Assembly (NCBI RefSeq): GCF_043557345.1
Contig: NZ_JBIFFV010000009.1
Span: forward strand, 122,474-186,473
Direction: 5' to 3'
Length of the DNA stretch: 64,000 bases
From: Sulfitobacter sp043557345
GTDB lineage: Bacteria; Pseudomonadota; Alphaproteobacteria; Rhodobacterales; Rhodobacteraceae
Shown: positions 52,761 to 61,472 of the stretch, one piece after another
Layout: every line of letters starts with the position of its first letter
Position numbering within the stretch: position 1 is the stretch's first letter
The notes under the pieces: model-generated
Seen by the model: only the letters and a program-made list of their open reading frames with translations
Told to the model about the DNA's origin: nothing
Database searches by the model: none
Translations under genes and position numbers: made by a program

Positions 52761-54458
52761 ATGGCGCAAATCATCGTTCCCGCCGCAGCCCAAGGGGCGG
52801 TGCTGGCTTCTTCCGAGGGGCTGAGTTTCTGGGGCGGTGTCGATCCGGCCACGGGCAAGGTCATCGACGCGCATCATCCGCTCTGCGGTCAGTCGCTGGC
52901 GGGGAAAATCCTGCTCATGCCCACCAGCCGCGGCTCCTGCACCGGCAGCGGCGTGCTGCTGGAACTGGCGTTGAACGGTCATGCCCCTGCGGCCCTCGTG
53001 TTTCGCGAGGCCGAAGATATCCTGACCCTGGGCGCGTTAATCGCGGGCAAGATGTTCGACAAGCCGCTCGCGGTGCTGCGCCTCGGGGCCGAGGATTACG
53101 ACCTGCTCGCCAAATCCCGCAGCGCCCGGATCACGCCTGAGATGCTCAGCACCGATGACTGGGATCTGCCCCTGTCGGACAGGCCCGCCCGCGCCTTGCA
53201 TCTCACTGCCGAGGATCAGGCGATGCTGGACGGGGCCGAGGGCAAGGCCGTGCAACTGGCGATGGAGATCACCTGCGCCATGGCGCGCGGGCAGGGGGCA
53301 GAGCGGCTGGTCGATGTGACGCGCGTGCATATCGACGGCTGCATCTACGCCAGCCCCGCCAACCTTCTCTTTGCCCAGACCATGGCCGATATGGGGTCAC
53401 AGGTGCGCGTGCCGACCACGATGAACGCGATCTCGGTCGATCACGGCAATTGGCGCGATCAAGGCGTGCCGCCGGATTTCGGTCTGCCCGCCAGCCGTTT
53501 GGCCGATGCCTATGTCACCATGGGTGCCCGGCCCAGTTTCACCTGCGCGCCCTACCAACTCCCCGCCCCGCCCGAACGCGGCGAGTTCATCGCCTGGTCG
53601 GAGTCCAACGCGGTGATCTATGCCAATAGCGTGCTTGGCGCGCGGACGGTGAAACATCCCGATTTCCTCGACCTGTGCATCGCGCTTACCGCGCGCGCGC
53701 CGCTCTCCGGGGTCTATCTGCAGGAACATCGCGCCCCGCGCCGGGTGATCGACGTAGCGCTTCCCGCGCAATATGACGAGGCGATCTGGCCGATGCTGGG
53801 CTGGCTCGCAGGGCAGGCCGCCCCGGACCGGATCCCGCTTTTGCGCGGGCTGGAGGGGGCCGCCCCGAATGAGGACGATCTCAAAGCGCTCTGCGCGGCC
53901 TTTGGCACCACCTCCGCAGCGCCGATGCTGCATGTGGCGGGGATCACACCCGAGGCCGATTTGCCCCCTGTCGCGGGGGCCGATACGGTTCGCCTCACAG
54001 CCGATGACCTGCGCCGCGTTTGGCGGCAGTTCAACACCGGGGCCGCGAAGATCGACCTCGTGGCTTTTGGCAGCCCGCATTTCTCCCACGCCGAATGCCG
54101 CGCGCTCGACACCGCCCTCGCCGGGCGCAAGCGCCATGCCGACACGGCGGTCATCGTGACGCTGGGCCAAGACACGCTGCAAGCGGCGCAGGCAGACGGC
54201 ACCGTGGCGCGGCTGGAGGCGGCGGGGGTGCAGGTGGTGCCCGACATTTGCTGGTGCTCCATTTCCGAGCCGGTCTTCCCGCCCTCGGCGAAGGTGCTGA
54301 TGACCAACTCGGGCAAATACGCCCATTACGCCCCCGGCCTGTCGGGGAGGGCCGTGCGCTTTGGCAGTATCGCCGATTGTGTGGAGGCCGCCGTGACGGG
54401 GCAGGCGGGGGAAGCCTTACCGAGATGGCTGACCGAGGAGGAGACGAGGGATGCGTAG
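52761..54458 (+). CDS. Aconitase X, fused form: cis-3-hydroxy-L-proline dehydratase
   Basis: The 565-residue protein is the single-chain bacterial aconitase X. An N-terminal swivelling domain equal to the small subunit (AcnX_swivel, about 1-140; HPLCGQSLAGKILLMPTSRG then SCTGSGVLLEL) is fused to the large-subunit catalytic domain (about 145-565; YASPANLLFAQTMADMGSQV, VPTTMNAISVD, NSGKYAHYAPGL). Conserved Cys in VHIDGCIYAS, SFTCAPYQLP and ICWCSISEPVFP probably hold the iron-sulfur cluster. Known for this type: cis-3-hydroxy-L-proline to delta-1-pyrroline-2-carboxylate, reduced to L-proline by an Ldh-family enzyme such as the one at 44701. It overlaps the next gene by 8 bases. Confidence 0.9.
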   Translation: MAQIIVPAAAQGAVLASSEGLSFWGGVDPATGKVIDAHHPLCGQSLAGKILLMPTSRGSCTGSGVLLELALNGHAPAALVFREAEDILTLGALIAGKMFDKPLAVLRLGAEDYDLLAKSRSARITPEMLSTDDWDLPLSDRPARALHLTAEDQAMLDGAEGKAVQLAMEITCAMARGQGAERLVDVTRVHIDGCIYASPANLLFAQTMADMGSQVRVPTTMNAISVDHGNWRDQGVPPDFGLPASRLADAYVTMGARPSFTCAPYQLPAPPERGEFIAWSESNAVIYANSVLGARTVKHPDFLDLCIALTARAPLSGVYLQEHRAPRRVIDVALPAQYDEAIWPMLGWLAGQAAPDRIPLLRGLEGAAPNEDDLKALCAAFGTTSAAPMLHVAGITPEADLPPVAGADTVRLTADDLRRVWRQFNTGAAKIDLVAFGSPHFSHAECRALDTALAGRKRHADTAVIVTLGQDTLQAAQADGTVARLEAAGVQVVPDICWCSISEPVFPPSAKVLMTNSGKYAHYAPGLSGRAVRFGSIADCVEAAVTGQAGEALPRWLTEEETRDA

Positions 54459-55482
54459 CAGCAAAACGGTTCATGTGATCTCGGCCCATGCCGAGGGGGA
54501 GGTGGGCGATGTGATCGTGGGCGGTGTCGCCCCGCCGCCGGGGGAGACGCTGTGGGAGCAGAGCCGCTGGATCGCGCGGGATGAGACCCTGCGCAACTTC
54601 GTGTTGAACGAGCCACGCGGCGGGGTGTTTCGTCATGTGAACCTGCTGGTCCCGCCGAAAGACCCCCGCGCCGATGCGGCTTTTATCATCATGGAGCCGG
54701 AAGACACGCCGCCGATGTCCGGCTCCAACTCGATTTGCGTCTCGACCGTGCTGCTCGACGGGGGCATCTTGCCGATGACGGAACCTGTGACGGATCTAAC
54801 CCTCGAAGCGCCGGGCGGGCTGGTGAAGGTCCGCGCCGAATGTCGCAATGGCAAGGCCGAGCGTATTTTCGTGCAGAACCTGCCAAGCTTCGCAGCCCGG
54901 TTGAATGTGCCGCTTGAGGTCGAAGGGCTGGGCACGCTCACCGTCGATACCGCTTATGGTGGCGACAGTTTCGTCGTCGTCGATGCCGCCGCCATGGGGT
55001 TTTCGCTAGAGGCGCATGAGGCCCATGACATCGCGCGGCTTGGCGTGCGGATCACCGATGCGGCCAATGCGGCGATGCGGTTTGACCACCCTGAGAACCC
55101 TGATTGGCAGCATTTCTCTTTCTGCCTGTTCGCCGGTCCGGTGACCCGCGATGAGACCGGCCTGCGCGCCGGGGCGGCGGTGGCGATCCAGCCCGGCAAG
55201 GTGGACCGCTCCCCCACTGGCACAGCGCTTTGCGCGCGGATGGCCCTGCTGCACGCGCGGGGGGAAATGGGGCTGGAGGACAGTCTGACCACCGTATCGC
55301 TGATCGGGTCGACCTTCACAGGGCGTATCTTGGGCGAGACGCGGGTGGGCGAACATGCGGCAATCCTGCCGGAACTGTCAGGCCGGGGCTGGGTCACGGG
55401 CATCCATCAACATATGCTTGACCCCGATGACCCTTGGCCGGGCGGTTACCGCCTGTCCGACACTTGGGGCGCGCGCGGCTAG
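54451..55482 (+). CDS. Proline racemase-family protein with Ser/Thr active-site positions, possible trans-3-hydroxy-L-proline dehydratase
   Basis: The 343-residue protein has the full racemase fold, but both catalytic Cys positions are changed: Ser90 in PPMSGSNSICV (Cys in MCGHG of the epimerase) and Thr256 in DRSPTGTALCARMA (Cys in SPCGTGT). Thr at the second position is the mark of trans-3-hydroxy-L-proline dehydratases; those I recall keep Cys at the first. A dehydratase product, pyrroline-2-carboxylate, would join the aconitase X route. ATG 54451 overlaps the aconitase X end by 8 bases, so co-expression is certain. Activity is inferred; an unknown reaction on a related substrate is possible. 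Confidence 0.82.
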   Translation: MRSSKTVHVISAHAEGEVGDVIVGGVAPPPGETLWEQSRWIARDETLRNFVLNEPRGGVFRHVNLLVPPKDPRADAAFIIMEPEDTPPMSGSNSICVSTVLLDGGILPMTEPVTDLTLEAPGGLVKVRAECRNGKAERIFVQNLPSFAARLNVPLEVEGLGTLTVDTAYGGDSFVVVDAAAMGFSLEAHEAHDIARLGVRITDAANAAMRFDHPENPDWQHFSFCLFAGPVTRDETGLRAGAAVAIQPGKVDRSPTGTALCARMALLHARGEMGLEDSLTTVSLIGSTFTGRILGETRVGEHAAILPELSGRGWVTGIHQHMLDPDDPWPGGYRLSDTWGARG

Positions 55483-55708
55483 GCGCGCTCAACGCAGGGT
55501 CGAACCCCGCCGCCCGGGGCAGACCGGGGGCGGGGGGGCACTCTTCACAACCTCGCGCCGCCTCGGCGCGAAGCCGCCGTCATTGGCTGCCGCGAGGCAA
55601 CATCTTGCATGTGCTCTTCGTTTTCGATTGCCGCGTGATGCCGCCCCTGGCCCCCTTCGGCGGTGCCCGCGCCCGCGCCTGCCACCGTCCCATCGCGGAG
55701 CTCACCGC
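55483..55708 (+). other. GC-rich gap with a possible 3' remnant of a lost ABC transporter gene
   Basis: These 226 bases contain no convincing gene, terminator or operator. A frame that ends in TGA at 55710-55712, overlapping the ATPase start as ATGA, reads ...ACHRPIAELTA. That overlap is the normal junction between OppD-type and OppF-type genes, so the gap may be the scar of a deletion that removed binding protein, permeases and the first ATPase. This is inference from the junction only. Confidence 0.3.
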
Positions 55709-56716
<1,008 letters not shown>

Positions 56717-56807
56717 GTCACGTGGACAGACCGGCTTAAAAACATAAGTTTATCAGTTGGTTGGCTGCGGATGGTGTCCCCCGCTTGCCTGTGCCATAGC
56801 CTATAAA

Positions 56808-56843
56808 TGATATACGTCTATCAAAAATGATTGACGTATATCA
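56808..56843. promoter_or_regulatory. Pair of LacI-type operators upstream of the sugar operon
   Basis: TGATATACGTCTATCA (56808-56823) and TGATTGACGTATATCA (56828-56843) are near-palindromes centred on ACGT, 20 bases apart centre to centre, two helical turns. Together they also contain a perfect long inverted repeat, GATATACGTC and GACGTATATC, 14 bases apart. They lie 64-100 bases before the lacI-type gene start. LacI-family operators have a central CG as here. Autoregulation and control of the downstream operon are inferred. Confidence 0.68.
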
Positions 56844-56907
56844 AAATATCCCCCTAGATAGGCCCGAGATGCGCAGGCTGGGAGGGCCAGCGCGTGGGGG
56901 AGGGGCC

Positions 56908-57966
56908 ATGACAAGTCCGACGTTGAGCGATGTCGCACGCGCGGCTGGGGTGAGCTATGCCACCGCGGACCGGGTGATCAACAACCGCGGCAACGTGGCG
57001 GAAAAGTCCATTGCCAAGGTGCGCGAAGCGGTCGCGGCGCTTGGCTATGTGCGCAATGTCGCGGCGGCGAACCTGTCACGCGGGCGGATCTATCGGCTCG
57101 CTTTCCTGATCCCCCGTGGCTCCAACGCCTTTTTCAACCGCATCCGTGAACACATCGAACATACCGCCGCCCATCAGGCCACCGAACGCGTCACCGCCGA
57201 GGTGATCGAGGTCGCGGCCTTTGCGGTCGAAGGGCTGCAAGACAGCATCTCGGACCTGCTGGAACGGGATTTCGACGGTGTCGCCATCGTCGGCCTGCAA
57301 AGCGCGGCGCTTGAGGCACCCTTGGCCGCCCTGCGGGACAAGGGGGTGGCCGTGGTGGGCCTCGTCTCCGACCTGCCGCAGGTCGCCCGCGCCGCCTATA
57401 TCGGGATCGACAACATCGCCGCCGGGCGCACGGCGGGGCGTATGGTAGGGCTTGCCCATGGCGGGCAGGGCGGGTGTGTGCAGACCTTTGCAGGCTCGCT
57501 GGATGCGCGCGACCACGCAGAGCGTCTGACCGGCTTTCGCGACGTGTTGCAGGCCGATTTTCCGCAGGTTGAATTGCTGGATCCGATCATGACGAAGGAC
57601 GACGCAGAGGTGCTGAACGCGCAGACGCGTCAGGCGCTCGGTCTGAAAGAGCTGACCGCGCTTTACAATGTGGGCGCGGGCAACAGCGGGTTGATCGCCG
57701 CGCTGCAAGAGGGGCAGGGAGAGCGGCCCTTCTGCGTGGTGCATGAACTGGTGGCGCATTCACGTCAGGCGCTGCTTGATCGGCATATCGATCTGGTGAT
57801 TGACCAGCGCCCGGATGTCGAGATCAACCGCGCCTTCACCGTCTTGCGCGCTTTGATCGACCAAAAGGATTTGCCGCCGATGCCGGACCTCGTGCCGACG
57901 ATTTATGTGCGGGACAATCTGCCCGCCGACACATTGACCGACAGGATGAAGGCCGAAGATAGATGA
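56908..57966 (+). CDS. LacI-family transcriptional regulator of the sugar operon
   Basis: The 352-residue regulator has an N-terminal LacI helix-turn-helix and hinge (TLSDVARAAGVSYATADRVI, GYVRNVAAANLSRGR, residues about 5-60), then a periplasmic-binding-protein-like sugar sensor (AFLIPRGSNAFFNRIREH, VGLVSDLPQVARAAYIGIDN, GRTAGRMVG). VSYATADRVIN differs from the usual VSxxTVSRVLN in the recognition helix. ATG 56908 has GGGGGAGGGG upstream; a longer frame from 56827 would start inside the operators. Its stop overlaps xylA by four bases, so it is co-transcribed with the genes it should control. Confidence 0.9.
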   Translation: MTSPTLSDVARAAGVSYATADRVINNRGNVAEKSIAKVREAVAALGYVRNVAAANLSRGRIYRLAFLIPRGSNAFFNRIREHIEHTAAHQATERVTAEVIEVAAFAVEGLQDSISDLLERDFDGVAIVGLQSAALEAPLAALRDKGVAVVGLVSDLPQVARAAYIGIDNIAAGRTAGRMVGLAHGGQGGCVQTFAGSLDARDHAERLTGFRDVLQADFPQVELLDPIMTKDDAEVLNAQTRQALGLKELTALYNVGAGNSGLIAALQEGQGERPFCVVHELVAHSRQALLDRHIDLVIDQRPDVEINRAFTVLRALIDQKDLPPMPDLVPTIYVRDNLPADTLTDRMKAEDR

Positions 57967-59258
57967 CTGATTTCTTTAAAGATATTAAGCCCCTGACCTA
58001 TGATCCCGAGGGGGCCGATCTGGCCTTTCGCCACTACAACCCCGACGAGGTCGTCATGGGCAAGCGGATGGAGGATCACCTGCGTTTCGCCGTGGCCTAT
58101 TGGCATTCCTTCGCATGGCCGGGCGGCGATCCCTTTGGCGGGCAGACATTCGAGCGCCCGTGGTTCGGTGACACGATGGACCTGGCAAAGCTCAAGGCCG
58201 ATGTGGCCTTCGAGATGTTCGATCTGCTGAACGCGCCCTTCTTCTGCTGGCACGATGCCGACATCCGCCCCGAGGGGGACACATTTGCCGAAAGCCTGCG
58301 CAATTTCGAAGAGATCATCGATTATCTCGGCACCAAGATGGAAGGCTCCAAAACCAGGCTGCTTTGGGGCACGGCGAACCTTTTTGGCCACCGGCGCTTC
58401 ATGTCGGGCGCGGCCACCAACCCCGACCCTGAGATCTTTGCTTGGTCCGCCGCCACGGTCAAAGCCTGCATGGATGCGACCCATAAGCTGGGCGGTCAGA
58501 ACTACGTTCTCTGGGGCGGGCGCGAAGGCTATGAGACCCTGCTCAACACCGACCTGAAACGCGAACGCCAGCAGGCCGGGCGCTTCTTGCAGATGGCGGT
58601 GGAATACAAACACAAGATCGGCTTCGAGGGCGCCATTCTGGTGGAGCCCAAGCCGCAGGAGCCGACCAAACATCAGTATGATTTCGACGTGGCCACGGTC
58701 TATGGTTTCCTCAAGGAATTCGGGCTGGAGAACGACGTTCAGATGAACATCGAACAGGGCCATGCGATCCTTGCGGGCCATTCGTTCGAACATGAACTGG
58801 CGCTGGCCGCGTCCTTGGGGATTTTTGGCTCGATTGACATGAACCGCAACGACTATCAATCGGGCTGGGACACGGATCAATTTCCCAACAACGTGCCCGA
58901 AGTGGCGCTGGCCTATTACGAGGTGCTCAAAGCAGGTGGTTTCACCACCGGCGGCACCAATTTCGACGCCAAGCTGCGGCGGCAATCGCTTGACCCCATC
59001 GATCTCGTTGCGGCCCATGCGGGTGCGATGGATGTCTGCGCGCGGGGCTTCAAAGCCGCCGCCGCCATGCTTGAGGATGGCACGATCGAGGCCATGCGCG
59101 CCGAGCGCTACGCGGGGTGGGAGACGCCCAAGGCCAAGGCGATGCTGGAGGGGGATCTGGCCTCAATCGCCGCGCAGGTCGTCCATGACGGTATCAACCC
59201 GCAGCCCCGCTCGGGCCGGCAGGAAATTCTGGAGAACATCGTGAACCGGTTCGTTTGA
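57963..59258 (+). CDS. xylA: Xylose isomerase (class II)
   Basis: The 431-residue TIM-barrel enzyme converts D-xylose to D-xylulose with two divalent metals. Seen: YWHSFAWPGGDPFGGQTFER, FFCWHDADIRPEG (catalytic His and Asp), VLWGGREGYETLLNTD, LVEPKPQEPTKHQYDFD (metal-binding Glu and Lys) and MNRNDYQSGWDTDQFPNN. AGHSFEHELA is conserved, but the preceding residues NIEQGH differ from the usual NIEANH. No xylulokinase gene follows, so xylulose would have to be phosphorylated by an enzyme encoded elsewhere, or the true substrate is another aldose such as glucose, which the family also isomerises. Confidence 0.93.
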   Translation: MTDFFKDIKPLTYDPEGADLAFRHYNPDEVVMGKRMEDHLRFAVAYWHSFAWPGGDPFGGQTFERPWFGDTMDLAKLKADVAFEMFDLLNAPFFCWHDADIRPEGDTFAESLRNFEEIIDYLGTKMEGSKTRLLWGTANLFGHRRFMSGAATNPDPEIFAWSAATVKACMDATHKLGGQNYVLWGGREGYETLLNTDLKRERQQAGRFLQMAVEYKHKIGFEGAILVEPKPQEPTKHQYDFDVATVYGFLKEFGLENDVQMNIEQGHAILAGHSFEHELALAASLGIFGSIDMNRNDYQSGWDTDQFPNNVPEVALAYYEVLKAGGFTTGGTNFDAKLRRQSLDPIDLVAAHAGAMDVCARGFKAAAAMLEDGTIEAMRAERYAGWETPKAKAMLEGDLASIAAQVVHDGINPQPRSGRQEILENIVNRFV

Positions 59259-59280
59259 GCCGGGGAAAGGGAGGAACATC

Positions 59281-60336
59281 ATGAAGACGATCAAGGGACC
59301 GGCACTGTTTCTGGCGCAATTCGCGGGCGATGACGCGCCTTTCAACTCTTGGGACAGCATCACCAAATGGGCCGCCGATTGTGGCTACAAAGGCGTGCAA
59401 GTGCCCAGTTGGGACGCGCGGCTGATCGACTTGGCCAAGGCCGCGTCGAGCAAGGATTACTGCGACGTGTTCAAGGGCAAGGCGGTCGAAAACGGCGTGG
59501 AGGTGACCGAGCTTTCGACCCATCTCCAAGGCCAGTTGGTCGCCGTGCATCCGGCCTATGACACGGCCTTTGACGGCTTCGCCGTCGAAGAAGTGCGCGG
59601 CAATCCCAAGGCGCGGCAGGAATGGGCGGTCGAGCAGGTGAAACTCGCGCTTTCGGCGTCGAAAAACATGGGGATCGGGGCGCATGCGACCTTCTCGGGC
59701 GCTCTGGCTTGGCCCTATGTCTACCCCTGGCCGCAGCGCCCGGCGGGGCTGATCGAGACGGCCTTTGACGAACTCGCCGCGCGTTGGCTGCCGATCTTGA
59801 ACCACGCCGAAGACTGCGGTGTCGATGTCTGCTATGAGATCCACCCCGGCGAAGACCTGCATGACGGCATCACCTATGAGATGTTTTTGGAGCGCACGGG
59901 CAATCACGCGCGGGCCAACATGCTCTATGATCCCAGTCACTACGTCCTGCAATGCCTTGATTACCTTGATAACATCGACATCTACAAAGACCGGATCAAG
60001 ATGTTCCACGTCAAGGATGCCGAGTTCAACCCGACGGGCCGTCAGGGGGTCTATTCAGGCTATCAAAGCTGGACAGACCGCGCCGGGCGGTTCCGGTCGC
60101 TGGGCGACGGGCAGGTTGATTTCGGCGCTGTCTTTTCCAAAATGGCGGCGAATGATTTCGATGGCTGGGCCGTGGTGGAATGGGAATGCTGCCTCAAGCA
60201 CCCCGAAGACGGCGCGCGCGAGGGGGCGCAATTCGTCTCCGATCACATCATTCGCGTGACCGACAAAGCCTTTGACGATTTCGCCGATGGCGGCACCGAT
60301 GAGGCAGCAAACCGCAAGATGCTGGGGATCGACTGA
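59281..60336 (+). CDS. Sugar phosphate isomerase/epimerase-family TIM-barrel protein
   Basis: The 351-residue AP-endonuclease-2-type TIM barrel has GYKGVQVPSWDARLIDLAKA, TELSTHLQGQLVAVHPAYD, VCYEIHPGEDLHDGITYEMF (metal-binding Glu), MLYDPSHYVLQ, KMFHVKDAEF (His) and AVVEWECCLKHPED (Glu). The metal set Glu/Asp/His/Glu is complete. Members paired with Gfo/Idh/MocA oxidoreductases are known to act on 3-keto sugars or inosose-type substrates as isomerases, dehydratases or lyases. It lies between xylA and such an oxidoreductase (TGATGG overlap of one base). Exact reaction unknown. Confidence 0.85.
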   Translation: MKTIKGPALFLAQFAGDDAPFNSWDSITKWAADCGYKGVQVPSWDARLIDLAKAASSKDYCDVFKGKAVENGVEVTELSTHLQGQLVAVHPAYDTAFDGFAVEEVRGNPKARQEWAVEQVKLALSASKNMGIGAHATFSGALAWPYVYPWPQRPAGLIETAFDELAARWLPILNHAEDCGVDVCYEIHPGEDLHDGITYEMFLERTGNHARANMLYDPSHYVLQCLDYLDNIDIYKDRIKMFHVKDAEFNPTGRQGVYSGYQSWTDRAGRFRSLGDGQVDFGAVFSKMAANDFDGWAVVEWECCLKHPEDGAREGAQFVSDHIIRVTDKAFDDFADGGTDEAANRKMLGID

Positions 60337-61472
60337 TGGCACGTATTCGACTTGGCATGGTGGGCGGCGGCAATGACGCCTTTATCGGCGGGGTGCACCG
60401 CATCGCCTCGCGCATCGACGACCGGTTTGATCTGGTGGCAGGCGCGCTCTCTTCGACCCCCGAGAAATCCGCCGCCAGTGCAGAGGCTTTGGGCATCCCG
60501 CGCTCCTACGGCAGTTTCGAAGAGATGGCCGAGGCCGAAGCTGCCCGCGAAGACGGGATCGAGGCGGTCTCGATCGTCACGCCCAACCACGTTCATGCCG
60601 CTGCCGCGAAGGCCTTCTTGGCCAAGGGCATCCATGTGATCTGCGACAAGCCCCTGACCTCCACGCTGGAGGATGCGGAGGCGTTGGCGGCCAGCGTCGC
60701 TGAGGCCGAGGCACTCTTCATCCTCACCCATAATTACACCGGCTATCCGATGATCCGCCAAGCGCGGGCCATGGTGGCGGCAGGTGATCTGGGCGAGATC
60801 CGCATCGTTCAGGCGGAATATCCGCAGGACTGGCTAACTGCCCCGGCGGAGAACGAAGGCGTCAAACAGGCCGAGTGGCGCACCGATCCCGCACGCTCGG
60901 GCGCGGGCGGCTCGGTGGGTGATATCGGCACCCATGCCCATAACCTCGCCTGTTTTGTCAGCGGTCTGGAGGTCGAAAGCCTTGCCGCCGATCTGCAATG
61001 CTGGGGCGCGGGGCGCAAGCTGGATGACAACGCCCATATGATGCTGCGGTTCGCCGGTGGCGCGCGCGGCATGCTGTGGTCAAGCCAAGTGGCCCCGGGC
61101 AATGAGAACGCGCTGAAGCTGCGTATCTATGGCGACAAGGGCGGCTTGGAATGGTCGCAAGAGGATCCCAACTACCTGTGGTTCACCCCCTTGGGAGAGC
61201 CGAAGCGCCTGATCACACGCAACGGGGCAGGGGCGTCTGAGGCGTCGCAAGCGGTAAGCCGCATTCCCGGCGGCCACCCCGAAGGGTACCTCGAAGGGTT
61301 CGCCACGATCTATAACGAGGCCGCCGATGCGATCCGCGCCGTGCAGGGCGGGGCGCGCCGCGAAAGCGCCATGGGCGTGCTGCCGGACATCACGGCGGGC
61401 ATGGCGGGGATGCGTTTCATCACCGCCTGTGTCACGTCCTCGGCCAATGATGCGGCGTGGACCAAGCTATGA
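60336..61472 (+). CDS. Gfo/Idh/MocA-family sugar oxidoreductase
   Basis: The 378-residue NAD(P)-dependent enzyme has RLGMVGGGNDAFIGGVHRIA (Rossmann, residues 4-23), SIVTPNHVHAAAAKAFLAKG, VICDKPLTSTLEDAEAL (catalytic Lys of the EKP-like motif, here DKP) and GGSVGDIGTHAHNLACFVSG (catalytic Asp/His). Known members oxidise C2 or C3 hydroxyls of sugars and inositols. It overlaps the preceding gene by one base and the following ATPase gene by four. With the TIM-barrel partner it could oxidise and then rearrange a transported sugar before or beside xylose isomerase. Substrate unknown. Confidence 0.87.
   Translation: MARIRLGMVGGGNDAFIGGVHRIASRIDDRFDLVAGALSSTPEKSAASAEALGIPRSYGSFEEMAEAEAAREDGIEAVSIVTPNHVHAAAAKAFLAKGIHVICDKPLTSTLEDAEALAASVAEAEALFILTHNYTGYPMIRQARAMVAAGDLGEIRIVQAEYPQDWLTAPAENEGVKQAEWRTDPARSGAGGSVGDIGTHAHNLACFVSGLEVESLAADLQCWGAGRKLDDNAHMMLRFAGGARGMLWSSQVAPGNENALKLRIYGDKGGLEWSQEDPNYLWFTPLGEPKRLITRNGAGASEASQAVSRIPGGHPEGYLEGFATIYNEAADAIRAVQGGARRESAMGVLPDITAGMAGMRFITACVTSSANDAAWTKL

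Noticed and set aside
54689..54917. Small overlapping frames on both strands within the proline racemase homologue
   Set aside because: They lie wholly inside a gene with a continuous conserved fold and have no ribosome site.
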